Source of the DNA: Streptomyces celluloflavus
GTDB lineage: Bacteria > Actinomycetota > Actinomycetes > Streptomycetales > Streptomycetaceae
NCBI GenBank assembly: GCA_000720995.1
Contig: JOEL01000004.1
Coordinates: forward strand, 186,001-250,000
Length of the DNA: 64,000 nucleotides
Direction of reading: 5' to 3'
In this document: one piece after another, positions 43,600 through 53,159 of the stretch
Position numbering within the stretch: the first letter of the stretch is position 1
Layout of the letters: each line of letters starts with the position of its first letter
The notes under the pieces: model-generated
Told to the model about the DNA's origin: nothing
Database searches by the model: none
The model's input: the letters and a program-made list of their open reading frames with translations, nothing else
Made by a program: the position numbers and the translations under genes

Positions 43600-44760
43600 T
43601 CAGCTGCACGGTCCGCCGCCCTCCAGCGGCAGGACCGCGGTGACCTCCCAGCCGCCCTCCGGGGCGGGGCCCGCGGTGAGCCGGCCGCCCATCGCCTCGG
43701 CGCGCTCGGTGAGCCCGGCCAGGCCGAAGCCGCCGCCGCGGGCCTGTTCGGAGAGGGGGGCGCGGACCCGGCCGTCGTCGGCGATCCGCAGTTCCACCCC
43801 CTCGGGGACGGACCGCAGGGTGATCCGCACCGCCGTCGCGTCCGCCGCGTGCTTGCGGACGTTGGTCAGCGCCTCCCGCACGATGCGGTGGACGCCCGCG
43901 GCGACCTCGGCGGGCAGCGCCTCGGCCAGGCCCCGGCCGATGGTGAGGACGACCGGCGGGCCGTTGCGGGCGAACGCGTCGGCCATCGTGCGCACCTCGG
44001 CGAGTCCGGCGAGCGGCTGGGTGCCGGCCGCGCCCTCGCGCAGCACCCGCACCAGCCGGCGCATCGCGCCGAGCGCCTCGCCGCCGGCGGTCTCGATCCG
44101 GGCGAAGGTGGCGTCGGCACGTTCGGCGTCGACGGCGGTGAAGCGGGCGGCGCGGGCCTGCACCACGATGCCGGTGACGTGGTGGGCGATCACGTCGTGG
44201 AGTTCCCGGGCGAGTTCCAGGCGTTCGGCGGACCGTACCGCCGCCAGATCGCGCATCCGCTGGGCCTCCTGCCAGCGCAGGATCAGCGAGTAGGCGGTGA
44301 CGACCACCGTCAGCACACCGTAGACGACGGTGAAGACGCCCAGCCGGATGTCCCGCATCGGCGCGAGCACGCAGGCCAGGCCCAGCATCGGGCCGAGGAC
44401 GGCGGCGGTGCGGCCGGGGGCGCGGTGGACGACGGCGGTGAGCAGGACGAGCAGGGCGATGCCCTCGCCAAGGCCCCACACCTGGAGGGCGTGCCGGCCG
44501 GCGATCAGCACCACGGAACCGGCCAGGGACGCGGCGGCCGCCGTCCATGCCCGGACGTTCAGCGGGATCCAGGAGTACGGCACCGCGCACAGGCACACCA
44601 CGACGGCGGTGGCCACCACGATGGCGTGCGGCCGGGTGGGCTGCCGGGCCAGCGCCACGGACTCGAACCCGACCAGGAGGAGCAGTACCGCCGCGAGCGC
44701 GGCCTTGGCCACGGCGGACCCGCGGGGGTGGGCGTGGGCCCAGCCGGACACCGGGCTCAT
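43600..44760 (-). CDS. Sensor histidine kinase (HisKA_3 type)
   Basis: A 386-residue membrane kinase. Residues 18-160 form about five hydrophobic helices with short loops, so the sensing region is likely within the membrane. The phospho-accepting His is H188 in ELARELHDVIAHHVTG. The ATPase domain follows, with VREALTNVRKHA (N box), RIADDGR and GGGFGLAGLTERAEAMGG (G boxes). It is the NarL-partner type. The start overlaps the stop of the response regulator gene by 4 bp, indicating coupled translation. Its signal is unknown. Confidence 0.92.
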   Translation of the reverse strand: MSPVSGWAHAHPRGSAVAKAALAAVLLLLVGFESVALARQPTRPHAIVVATAVVVCLCAVPYSWIPLNVRAWTAAAASLAGSVVLIAGRHALQVWGLGEGIALLVLLTAVVHRAPGRTAAVLGPMLGLACVLAPMRDIRLGVFTVVYGVLTVVVTAYSLILRWQEAQRMRDLAAVRSAERLELARELHDVIAHHVTGIVVQARAARFTAVDAERADATFARIETAGGEALGAMRRLVRVLREGAAGTQPLAGLAEVRTMADAFARNGPPVVLTIGRGLAEALPAEVAAGVHRIVREALTNVRKHAADATAVRITLRSVPEGVELRIADDGRVRAPLSEQARGGGFGLAGLTERAEAMGGRLTAGPAPEGGWEVTAVLPLEGGGPCS

Positions 44761-45437
44761 GTGCCGCCCGCGGCCAGGCCGCTCTCCCAGGCCCAGGCGG
44801 CGATCTCGACCCGGTTGCGGGCGGCCAGTTTGGTCTGCACACGGGCGAGGTGGGTCTTGACGGTGGACAGCGAGACGTACAGCTCGGCGGCGATCTCGGC
44901 GTTGGTCCGGCCGCTCGCCAGGGCCCGGACGACGTCCTGTTCGCGTTCGGTGAGCGGTTCGGAGGGGGTGCGGGCGGTGGCGCCGCGGCCGGTGGCGGGG
45001 GCCAGTTCGCGCAGCAGCCGGACGGTGATGGCGGGTGAGACGAGCGAGTCGCCGACGGCGGCGGCCCGTACCGCCTCCACCAGCATCGCGGGGCTGGCGT
45101 CCTTGAGGAGGAACCCGGAGGCGCCGCCGCGCAGCGCGGCGTGCACATAGGCGTCCAGGTCGAAGGTGGTGACGATGACGATCCGCGGTTTCTCCTGGTA
45201 CTCGGGGTGGGCGGCGGCGCGTTCGGCCAGCCGGCGGGTGACCTCCAGGCCGTCGATGCCGGGCATCCGGATGTCCAGCAGCAGCACGTCGGGGCGGAGC
45301 CGCTCCACGGCGTCGAGGGCGGCCTCACCGTCCACGACGTCGTCGAGGACCTCGATGTCGGGCCGGCTCTCCAGGATCATCCGGAATCCCGTCCGGACCA
45401 TCTCCTGGTCGTCCGCGATGACCACGCTGATCGGCAT
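44757..45437 (-). CDS. LuxR/NarL-type response regulator
   Basis: A 226-residue regulator. The receiver domain has the acidic pair D9-D10, phospho-acceptor D55 in VLLLDIRMPG and Lys in GFLLKDAS. The C-terminal helix-turn-helix of LuxR type reads LTEREQDVVRALASGRTNAEIA, then LYVSLSTVKTHLARV. It precedes and overlaps the cognate kinase gene. Targets are not evident; the sortase gene lies immediately upstream on the same strand, beyond a hairpin. Confidence 0.93.
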   Translation of the reverse strand: MPISVVIADDQEMVRTGFRMILESRPDIEVLDDVVDGEAALDAVERLRPDVLLLDIRMPGIDGLEVTRRLAERAAAHPEYQEKPRIVIVTTFDLDAYVHAALRGGASGFLLKDASPAMLVEAVRAAAVGDSLVSPAITVRLLRELAPATGRGATARTPSEPLTEREQDVVRALASGRTNAEIAAELYVSLSTVKTHLARVQTKLAARNRVEIAAWAWESGLAAGGT

Positions 45438-45533
45438 CTCTTCCCTGTCTCCGTGCTCGGGCCGCCGGCCGCGGGGGTCCGGGCCCGCGTGTCTCCATCT
45501 GACCGGCGGGGGCCGGGGGCCGCAACCGCAGTG

Positions 45534-45577
45534 CCGGCCGGACCGACCCCGGCGGGCGGTCCGGTCGGTCCGGCCGG
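45534..45577 (-). terminator. Terminator after the sortase gene
   Basis: Perfect 15-bp stem CCGGCCGGACCGACC / GGTCGGTCCGGCCGG (45534-45548 with 45563-45577), 14-nt loop, 5 bp past the stop of the frameshifted sortase. Confidence 0.88.
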
Positions 45578-45582
45578 TCCGG

Positions 45583-46247
45583 TCAGCGTCTCGCCCCGCC
45601 GGGGACCGCGTAGACGATGAGGTCGCCGGCCGGGTGGCGGGCCGCGTCCGGCACCCCGGCGCAGGTGATCAGCCGCAGGGTGGGGCCGCGGCTGTTCACA
45701 TAGCCGCGCTCCCCGGGGAGGGCGGACCCGGCCACCTGTTCCTTGCGCTGGACGGCGAAGGTGCGGTGGCTGCCGTCGGCGCGGGTGACGTCGATGAGAT
45801 CACCCCGGCCCAGTGCGCGCAGGTCGTGGAAGACGGCGTGGCCGTAGCGGGTGGCGTGGTGGCCGACGATGACCGCGGTGCCGTTGTCGCCGGGCGGCGC
45901 GCTCCGGTCGTACCAGCCGGCGTAGGCGCCCTGGTCGGTGTCCGGGGTCTGCACCGTGCCGTCGGCGTTCCGGCCGAGCCGCATCAGCGGGGCGTGCACC
46001 CGGCCTTGGGGATGTCGAGGGCGACGGGCGTGTGGCCGCCGGCGGTCCCGGCCATGACGACCGCCCGTACGGTGTCGTGGCCGCTCAGCAGGGTCCAGGC
46101 GAGGGTGGCCGCGGAACCGGCGAGGAGCAGCGCGGCGATGATGTTCACCCGGCGGTCGGCGCGGGGCGAGGGGCGGCCCGGGGGCCGCTCCCCCAGGACG
46201 CGCACCGGTTTGCCGCGCAGCCGGCGGCGGGTGGCGGGGTTCTCCAT
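45583..46247 (-). pseudogene. Class F sortase, frameshifted
   Basis: Two overlapping frames together encode one sortase. The 5' frame gives an N-terminal arm and membrane helix (NIIAALLLAGSAATLAW) and reaches VALDIPKAG before running into a stop. The 3' frame continues VHAPLMRLGRNADGTVQ, VIVGHHATRYGHAVFHDLR (catalytic His region), LRLITCAG (catalytic Cys) and GDLIVYAVPG. The break is at a GGG run (45999-46001); one extra G would join the two into 221 residues. Class F sortases cut surface proteins for cell-wall anchoring. It is either a sequencing error or a true inactivation; no sorted substrate is adjacent. Confidence 0.8.
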
Positions 46248-46566
46248 CGCGCGCCTCAGGCCGGGCCGCGGTCCGTCGCGCGGGCACCGGACGCGGGGGC
46301 GGCGGGGGCGGGCACGGGCGGCAGCGGGGCACGGTGGTGCGGCTCGGTGGTCACGGCGCTCACGCTACGGAGCCGCCGCCGGTCCGCCTATCGGCTGTCC
46401 GGCCATCTGTGGCGGGGCGCGGCCCGGCCGAAAGGACGAGGGAGGTCCCGGTGCGGGACGGACCAAAGTCCCGGCCCGGGGGCGCGGCGCGCGGGCCCGG
46501 AGGAGCGGCCCGTCGGCGTGACGGGCCCGGGGAGGGCGTCCCCGGGCCCGGGACGGCGGCGGCGGG
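46248..46566. other. Gap between sortase and trypsin-like protease genes
   Basis: About 320 bp of very GC-rich sequence without a supported gene. It contains the terminator of the upstream protease gene (46522-46550) and must hold the sortase promoter, which I could not pick out. Confidence 0.55.
46522..46550 (-). terminator. Terminator after the trypsin-like protease gene
   Basis: Perfect 12-bp stem CGGGCCCGGGGA / TCCCCGGGCCCG, 5-nt loop, 16 bp beyond the protease stop codon. Confidence 0.85.
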
Positions 46567-47544
<978 letters not shown>

Positions 47545-47640
47545 TCAGAGTGACAAGAGTGCACATCCGGCCAACTCCCCTGTCCCACCGGCACCGTTCA
47601 GCCCATACCGGTCGATCCCGGTCACCCGTACAGTGGCCGG

Positions 47641-48543
47641 ATGGCAGCGGGAAGCCCTGGGGCTGAGATCAGACGCGGATATCCCCACCTCGACACGGTC
47701 CGGTCGGCCGTCACGGCGCTCTACAAACGCCTGTCGTACGACACGGTGAGCACCTTCGGCACGAGCGTGCTGCCGGTCGAGGTCGCCTTCGACGACACGG
47801 AGGACCTGCACCTGGGGGCGCAGCGGGTCGCCCGCGTCCTGGTCCGCCATCTGCGCCTGCCGGACGCCCGGATGGTGGTGTCCTTCCGCGAGATGGAGCA
47901 TGCCGCGAACGTCGAACTCACCGCGGGGCCCGAGTACTTCATCGAGCTCAACACCCGCTTCGCCACGCACCGCAAGGACATCGGCGCCGCGCTGGCCCAT
48001 GAGGTGATGCACGTCTATCTGCACCGCCTGGACCTGTCCTTCCCCGGCACCCGCGACAACGAGATCCTCACCGACACCGCCACCGCCTATCTCGGCGCGG
48101 GCTGGCTGCTGCTGGACGCCTACCGCGAGCACGGCCCGTTCTCCCAGAAGCTCGGCTATCTGACGCCGGAGGAGTTCGGCTACGTCCTCGCCAAGCGGGC
48201 GCTGTTCTTCGACGAGGACCCGTCGCCGTGGTTCACCAGCCCGCAGGCGTACGACGCCTATACGGCGGGGCGGGCGCGGGCCCGCCAGGACGGCCACCGG
48301 CCGCCGCTGGCCGGTGCCGGGTGGACCGCCCGGCACCGCTACGCCAGGGACCGCCGGGCGGCACAGGGCGCGGCCGGGTCCGTGGTGCGCGGCCCCGGCG
48401 ACAGCTATGTCTTCGAGGGCCCGGCGCCGCTGCGGGTGACGTTCCCGTGCCCCGCCTGCCATCAGCGGATCCGGGTCCCGGTCCGCGGCCGGCTCCAGGC
48501 CCGCTGCGCGCTCTGCCACACCCTGCTGGACTGCGAGACCTGA
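47641..48543 (+). CDS. Zincin-type metalloprotein with C-terminal zinc ribbon
   Basis: A 300-residue protein I cannot place in a named family. It has a metalloprotease-like site HEVMH at 120-124 with a likely third ligand E141 in NEILTDTATAYLGAG, an arrangement like ImmA/IrrE-type zincins. The region before it is alpha/beta. Residues about 190-265 are Arg/Ala-rich and probably flexible. The C-terminus is a zinc ribbon with CPAC (270-273) and CALC (289-292). No signal peptide or membrane segment is visible, so it is cytoplasmic. The ATG at 47641 has only a weak upstream purine stretch. It is divergent from the trypsin-like protease gene. Confidence 0.75.
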   Translation: MAAGSPGAEIRRGYPHLDTVRSAVTALYKRLSYDTVSTFGTSVLPVEVAFDDTEDLHLGAQRVARVLVRHLRLPDARMVVSFREMEHAANVELTAGPEYFIELNTRFATHRKDIGAALAHEVMHVYLHRLDLSFPGTRDNEILTDTATAYLGAGWLLLDAYREHGPFSQKLGYLTPEEFGYVLAKRALFFDEDPSPWFTSPQAYDAYTAGRARARQDGHRPPLAGAGWTARHRYARDRRAAQGAAGSVVRGPGDSYVFEGPAPLRVTFPCPACHQRIRVPVRGRLQARCALCHTLLDCET

Positions 48544-48693
48544 CGGACCCGGGACGGGTAGGGACACCCGGCCCGGGACGCGGCGCCGCGCCGCGCGCCT
48601 CCCCCGCCGCCCCGGACGGCGGACCCGCAGGGGCCGGTTCTCCGTACGGTCAGCGCCGCCGGACCGGGCACACCGTCCGCGGCCGTTCCCCGC

Positions 48694-49422
48694 TCACAGC
48701 CAGTCCCGCTCCGGCGTCGCCGCCGCCAGGGCGGCCCGCGCGCCGCCGCGGACCGGGTCGCCGTGCGGGACGCACACCGTGTCGAGGCCGTCGAGGGCGG
48801 CGAGCCGGCGGAAGGACGCGATGGCCCTCTCCCGGTCGACGTTGAACGGGCCGAGGACCACCCGGCCGTCCACCGTGGCGATGGTGTCGCCGGGGAAGAG
48901 CACCCCGCTCTCCGGGAGGTACAGCGCGATGCTGCCCGGTGTGTGCCCCGGGACGTGCAGCACCCGGACCGGTTCGGACCAGCCGTCCAGGGTGTCCCCC
49001 TCGTGCAGTTCGCGGTCCACGCCGACATGGCGCACCGGCGGGATGTTGGCGGCGACGAGACCGGCCGTGACCTGTGCGTGCACCTCCCGTTCGCGCGGGG
49101 TGAACACGGGCGGCGGCTCGGGGGCGGTGCCACGGATGTACGGGGCGTCCGCCGCGCCGGCCAGTACGCGGGCGCCGGTGGCGGCGACCAGATCGGCGGC
49201 CGACCCCATGTGGTCGAGGTGCGAGTGCGTCAGCACGATCTGCCGCAGTTCGCCCGGCCGGCCGCCGAGCCGGGTGAGCGCGTCGAGGATGGCGGGGGCG
49301 GACCCGGGGACGCCGGTGTCGACCACCGCGTACCCGCCGTCCGGCAGGGCGACGGCATACACATGCCCGACGGGGAACGGGAGTTGCCAGATGGTGGGGG
49401 TGAGCTGGGTGAGTTCGTCCAT
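48694..49422 (-). CDS. MBL-fold metallo-hydrolase
   Basis: A 242-residue metallo-beta-lactamase-fold hydrolase. The metal ligands are visible: THSHLDHMG (HxHxDH), His in LHVPGHTPGS, Asp in LFPGDTIA and His in CVPHGDP. The N-terminus TIWQLPFPVGHVYAVALPDG is the usual glyoxalase II/RNase-Z-like entry. The substrate is unknown; the open HTPGSI loop suits a thioester or lactone hydrolase. The ATG was selected from the conserved MDELTQLTPTIW start. It is divergent from the PPOX-type gene 145 bp away. Confidence 0.88.
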   Translation of the reverse strand: MDELTQLTPTIWQLPFPVGHVYAVALPDGGYAVVDTGVPGSAPAILDALTRLGGRPGELRQIVLTHSHLDHMGSAADLVAATGARVLAGAADAPYIRGTAPEPPPVFTPREREVHAQVTAGLVAANIPPVRHVGVDRELHEGDTLDGWSEPVRVLHVPGHTPGSIALYLPESGVLFPGDTIATVDGRVVLGPFNVDRERAIASFRRLAALDGLDTVCVPHGDPVRGGARAALAAATPERDWL

Positions 49423-49566
49423 GACGCGGACGCTAACCGCCGCGCGCGCTCCGCTCACCCCCTTTGCGCCGGCGGCGGATTGAGCGGACGGCGAACGGCT
49501 CGCGCGGCCGGAGGCCGCCGGTCGGCCTGCCCGCCGCAGCGCGCCGTACGCCGTAGGCTCGCCCGC

Positions 49567-50037
49567 ATGAGCCCTTCCATCGCCACCAGCACCCGTGTCG
49601 AGCTGCCCGGACTGCTGGAGTTCGTCCGCCCCCGCCACCGCGCGATCCTGCTCACCCGCCGGTCCGACGGCACCCCGCAGGGATCGCCGCTGACCTGCGG
49701 GGTGGACGATGCCGGGCGGCTGGTCATGGCGACCTATCCGGAGCGCGCCAAGGTCCGCAACGCGCGGCGGGTCTCGTCGGTCAGTGTCATCGTCCTGTCC
49801 GACGAGTGGCACGGGCCGTGGGTGCAGGTGGACGGCGAGGCCGAGGTCATCGACGCACCGGATTCGGTCGAACCGCTCGTCGAGTACTACCGCAACATCG
49901 CCGGTGAGCACCCGGACTGGGACGAGTACCGTACGGCGATGCGCGAGCAGGGCAAGTCGCTGATCCGGGTCACACCGCTGCGCTGGGGCCCGGTCGCGAC
50001 GGGCGGCTTCCCGGCCCACCTGACCCGGCCGGAGTGA
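49567..50037 (+). CDS. PPOX-class F420-dependent oxidoreductase
   Basis: A 156-residue split-barrel flavin/deazaflavin-binding protein. The conserved ILLTRRSDGTPQGSPLTCGVDDAGRLVMAT block, the ERAKVRNARR cofactor-phosphate contact and the HGPWVQVDGEAEVID strand match the actinobacterial pyridoxamine-phosphate-oxidase-like family that often uses F420. The substrate is unknown. The ATG is chosen from the family start. It converges on the SDR gene 20 bp away. Confidence 0.87.
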   Translation: MSPSIATSTRVELPGLLEFVRPRHRAILLTRRSDGTPQGSPLTCGVDDAGRLVMATYPERAKVRNARRVSSVSVIVLSDEWHGPWVQVDGEAEVIDAPDSVEPLVEYYRNIAGEHPDWDEYRTAMREQGKSLIRVTPLRWGPVATGGFPAHLTRPE

Positions 50038-50058
50038 CCGCCCGCCGACCGCGGCAGC

Positions 50059-50771
50059 TCAACGGGTGTGGTGGGCGCCCCCGTTGACGTTCAGTACCTG
50101 ACCGGTGATGTGCCGGGCCGCCGGGGACGCCAGGAACGCGACGGCCCCGGCGACGTCCGCCGGGACGCCCGCCCGGCCGAGCGCGGTGGCGGCGACCAGA
50201 CCGGTGCGCCGGTCCGCGGAGAGCCGGTCGCGGAAGAACTCCGTGCCGGCGACATAGCCGGGCGAGACGACATTGGCGGTCACATCGCGCGGGCCCAGCG
50301 CGGCCGCCAGGTCGGTGTTCCAGGCGGCGAGCCCGGCCTTGGCCGCACCGTAGGAGCCGGCTCCCCGGTCGGCGGCGATGGAGCCGATGTGCACCACCGC
50401 GCCGCCCGCCTGCCGTCCAGGGCCCTGGTGGTGAGCGCGGCGCCGACCAGGTTCGCGTCGAGGTTGGCGCGGAAGTCCCGGGCGTAGGCGGCCAGGTCCT
50501 GCTCGCCGTCGGCGTCGAAGTCGGTGTTGCCGCCCGCGTTGTTGACCAGGACGTCGATGCGCTCGGGCAGTGCGGCGAGCAGCCGGGTGAGCGCCGCCGG
50601 GTCGGTGTGGTCGCACTCCAGGGCGCGGACACCGTCGTGCGCCGCCGCTTCGGCGAGCGGGCCGGGGCGGCGGCCGGTGACGATGACCTGCTCCCCCTGT
50701 GCGGCGAAGTGGTGGGCGCAGGCACGGCCGATACCCGTACCGCCGCCGGTGACCAGGATGGTGCGTGACAT
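50059..50771 (-). pseudogene. Short-chain dehydrogenase/reductase, frameshifted
   Basis: Two frames together encode one SDR. The 5' frame has the NAD(P) motif TGGGTGIGRA and NNAGG and runs to LVGAALTTRALDG. The 3' frame resumes AGGAVVHIGSIAADRGAGSYGAAKAGL, with the catalytic Ser, Tyr and Lys (YxxxK in SYGAAK), and ends with the conserved FLASPAARHITGQVLNVNGG. They meet near 50409-50416; one added base restores a 237-residue protein. Possible error or real loss of function. It is divergent from a MarR gene across a 26-bp palindrome that starts 24 bp before this start codon. Confidence 0.82.
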
Positions 50772-50794
50772 ATGCTCAGCTCCGGATCATCCTC

Positions 50795-50820
50795 GTTCAG
50801 GTCTAAATTTAGACCTGAAC
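50795..50820. promoter_or_regulatory. Perfect 26-bp palindromic operator
   Basis: GTTCAGGTCTAAA followed directly by its exact complement TTTAGACCTGAAC. It is centred between the divergent SDR (start 50771) and MarR (start 50842) genes, and its AT-rich core is unlike the surroundings. This is the expected layout of a MarR-dimer operator repressing both genes. Confidence 0.82.
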
Positions 50821-50841
50821 ATAGCATTCGGCGGAGGGCCC

Positions 50842-51426
50842 GTGGCAAGAGAAGCGCTGCCGGAAAGCGGCGACGGACACCCGGCGGACGAGGGCGGCGG
50901 CAGCTGTCCCGTCCAGGACATCGCCGCCGCCTGGGAGCGCGAACGGCCCGGTACCCCGGTCTCCTCCATCGGGATCGTGACGCCGATCTGGCAGCTGGCC
51001 AAGCTCCTGGGCGACGACCGGCGCCGGGTGCTGGCCCGCGCCGGGGTGGACGCGGCCACCCTCGACCTGCTCAGCGTGCTGCGCCGGGCCGGCGCCCCCT
51101 ACACCCTGACCACCCGCGAACTCGGCCGGCGCTCACTGGTCAGCGCCGGGGCCGTCTCCCAGCGGGTCGCCCGCGCCGAACGCGAGGGCCTGGTCACCCG
51201 CAGACCCGGCGCGGGGCGGCCCCGTACGGTCCTCGTCGAACTGACCGCGGCCGGTCACGAGCTGGTAGAGGCCACCGTGGATCAGGTCCTGCACCGCGAG
51301 GCGGAGCTGATCAGCGGCCTGACCGGTGAGCAGCAGGAGCAGCTCACCGGCCTGCTGCGGATCCTGCTCCAGGACACCCGGCGCCGGCTCGGCGACGACC
51401 GGATCACGCACGTCGGCCAGGAATGA
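50842..51426 (+). CDS. MarR-family transcriptional regulator
   Basis: A 194-residue winged-helix regulator. After a polar N-terminus of about 50 residues, the dimerisation and DNA-binding region (about 60-180) shows TLDLLSVLRRAGAPYTLTTRELGRRSLVSAGAVSQRVARAE as helices and recognition helix, then the wing GLVTRRPGAGRPRTVLVELTAAGHELV. The long C-terminal helix ends LLRILLQDTRRRL. It probably represses itself and the divergent SDR gene through the palindrome 22 bp upstream. The GTG start follows GGCGGAGGG. Confidence 0.9.
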   Translation: MAREALPESGDGHPADEGGGSCPVQDIAAAWERERPGTPVSSIGIVTPIWQLAKLLGDDRRRVLARAGVDAATLDLLSVLRRAGAPYTLTTRELGRRSLVSAGAVSQRVARAEREGLVTRRPGAGRPRTVLVELTAAGHELVEATVDQVLHREAELISGLTGEQQEQLTGLLRILLQDTRRRLGDDRITHVGQE

Positions 51427-51604
51427 GACCGCCGGCCCGGAGCGCCACGCCACCTTCAGGGCCGCGGCGGGAGCGGCGCCGGGGACGGGGAGAGGACGCC
51501 GTCGGGCAGCCCCGGGTGCCCGCGGAACGCCGCGCGTCCGGTGGCGGCGAGGATGTGAGTGGGGCCGGGCCCGGCTGGTCCCGGGCGATGCGTGCAGGCA
51601 AAGT

Positions 51605-51649
51605 CCGCGGCGCCTGCGCTCCGGTCGGGGAGTGGGGCAGGCGCCGCGG
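51605..51649. terminator. Terminator between the MarR gene and gltD
   Basis: Perfect 13-bp stem CCGCGGCGCCTGC / GCAGGCGCCGCGG (51605-51617 with 51637-51649), 19-nt loop, between converging genes and 50 bp beyond the gltD stop. Confidence 0.85.
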
Positions 51650-51698
51650 TGTGTTCCGCACGACGTTGTACGGGACAGTCAGGGCCCCGGTGGGGCGG

Positions 51699-53159
51699 TC
51701 ACACGGTCAGCGCGCGGTCCGTCGGCCCGATCGGGGCCGGCAGGGCGCTCGCGCCGGTCAGGAAGCGGTCCACGCCCCGGGCGGCCGAGCGGCCCTCGGC
51801 GATGGCCCAGACGATCAGCGACTGACCGCGCCCGGCGTCACCGGCGACGTACACGCCGGGGACATTGGTGGCGAAGTCCGCGTCCCGGGCGATATTACCT
51901 CGGGCGTCCAGCTCCAGTCCGAACTGGGTGACCAGGCCGTTCTCCTGATCGGTGCCGGTGAAGCCCATGGCGAGGGTGACCAGCTGGGCCGGGATCCGCC
52001 GCTCGGTGCCGGGCCGCGGCTCCGGCCTGCCGTCCTTGAAGTCCACCTCGACCAGGTGCAGGAACTGGACATTGCCGTCCTCGTCGCCCTCGAAGTGGGT
52101 GGTGGAGACGGAGTAGATCCGCTCGCCGCCCTCCTCGTGCGCGGAGGTGACCTTGTAGAGCATCGGGAAGGTCGGCCAGGGCTGGTTCGCGTTCCGCTCC
52201 TCGCCCGGCCGGCCCATGATCTCCAGCTGGGTGACGGAGGCCGCGCCCTGGCGGTGGGCGGTGCCGACGCAGTCCGCACCGGTGTCACCGCCGCCGATGA
52301 CGACGACGTGCTTGCCCGCCGCGCTGATCGGGGCGACCGTCAGGTCCCCCTCCTGCACCTTGTTGGCGAGCGGGAGGTACTCCATCGCGAAGTGGATGCC
52401 GGCCAGCGCGCGGCCGGGCACCGGCAGATCGCGGGAGACGGTGGCGCCGGCGGCGATGACGACGGCGTCGTAGCGCTTGCGCAGCTTCCGGGCGTCGATG
52501 TCGCGGCCGATCTCCACCTCCGTACGGAACTTGGTGCCCTCCGCGCGCATCTGCTCGATGCGGCGGTTGATGTGGCGCTTCTCCATCTTGAACTCGGGGA
52601 TGCCGTAGCGCAGCAGGCCGCCGATGCGGTCGGCGCGCTCGTAGACGGCGACGGTGTGGCCGGCCCGGGTCAGCTGCTGGGCGGCGGCGAGGCCCGCCGG
52701 TCCCGAGCCGATGACGGCGACGGTCTTGCCGGACAGCCGCTCCGGGGGCTGCGGGGTGACGTCGCCGCTGTCCCACGCCTTGTCGATGATGGTGACTTCG
52801 ACGTTCTTGATGGTGACGGCCGGCTGGTTGATGCCGAGCACGCACGCCGACTCGCAGGGGGCCGGACAGAGCCGCCCGGTGAACTCCGGGAAGTTGTTGG
52901 TGGCGTGCAGCCGCTCGCTGGCGGCGCTCCAGTCCTCGCGGTAGGCGTAGTCGTTCCACTCGGGGATGAGGTTGCCGAGCGGGCAGCCGTTGTGGCAGAA
53001 GGGGATGCCGCAGTCCATGCAGCGGCCGGCCTGCTTGCTGATGATCGGCAGCAGCGAGCCGGGAACGTAGACCTCGTTCCAGTCCTGGACGCGCTCGCCG
53101 GCGGGGCGGGTCCTGGCGACCTCGCGGCCGGTGGTCAGGAAGCCTTTCGGGTCAGCCAT
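51699..53159 (-). CDS. gltD: Glutamate synthase (NADPH) small subunit
   Basis: A 486-residue subunit that takes electrons from NADPH through FAD to the large subunit. The N-terminal iron-sulfur Cys set is [17 protein letters not shown]. The FAD motif is [14 protein letters not shown], and the second nucleotide motif [15 protein letters not shown] binds NADPH. The C-terminal FAD segment is [21 protein letters not shown]. The length is normal. The ATG overlaps the gltB stop by 8 bp, so the two subunits are coupled. Nitrogen assimilation, cytosolic. Confidence 0.97.
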   Translation of the reverse strand: MADPKGFLTTGREVARTRPAGERVQDWNEVYVPGSLLPIISKQAGRCMDCGIPFCHNGCPLGNLIPEWNDYAYREDWSAASERLHATNNFPEFTGRLCPAPCESACVLGINQPAVTIKNVEVTIIDKAWDSGDVTPQPPERLSGKTVAVIGSGPAGLAAAQQLTRAGHTVAVYERADRIGGLLRYGIPEFKMEKRHINRRIEQMRAEGTKFRTEVEIGRDIDARKLRKRYDAVVIAAGATVSRDLPVPGRALAGIHFAMEYLPLANKVQEGDLTVAPISAAGKHVVVIGGGDTGADCVGTAHRQGAASVTQLEIMGRPGEERNANQPWPTFPMLYKVTSAHEEGGERIYSVSTTHFEGDEDGNVQFLHLVEVDFKDGRPEPRPGTERRIPAQLVTLAMGFTGTDQENGLVTQFGLELDARGNIARDADFATNVPGVYVAGDAGRGQSLIVWAIAEGRSAARGVDRFLTGASALPAPIGPTDRALTV

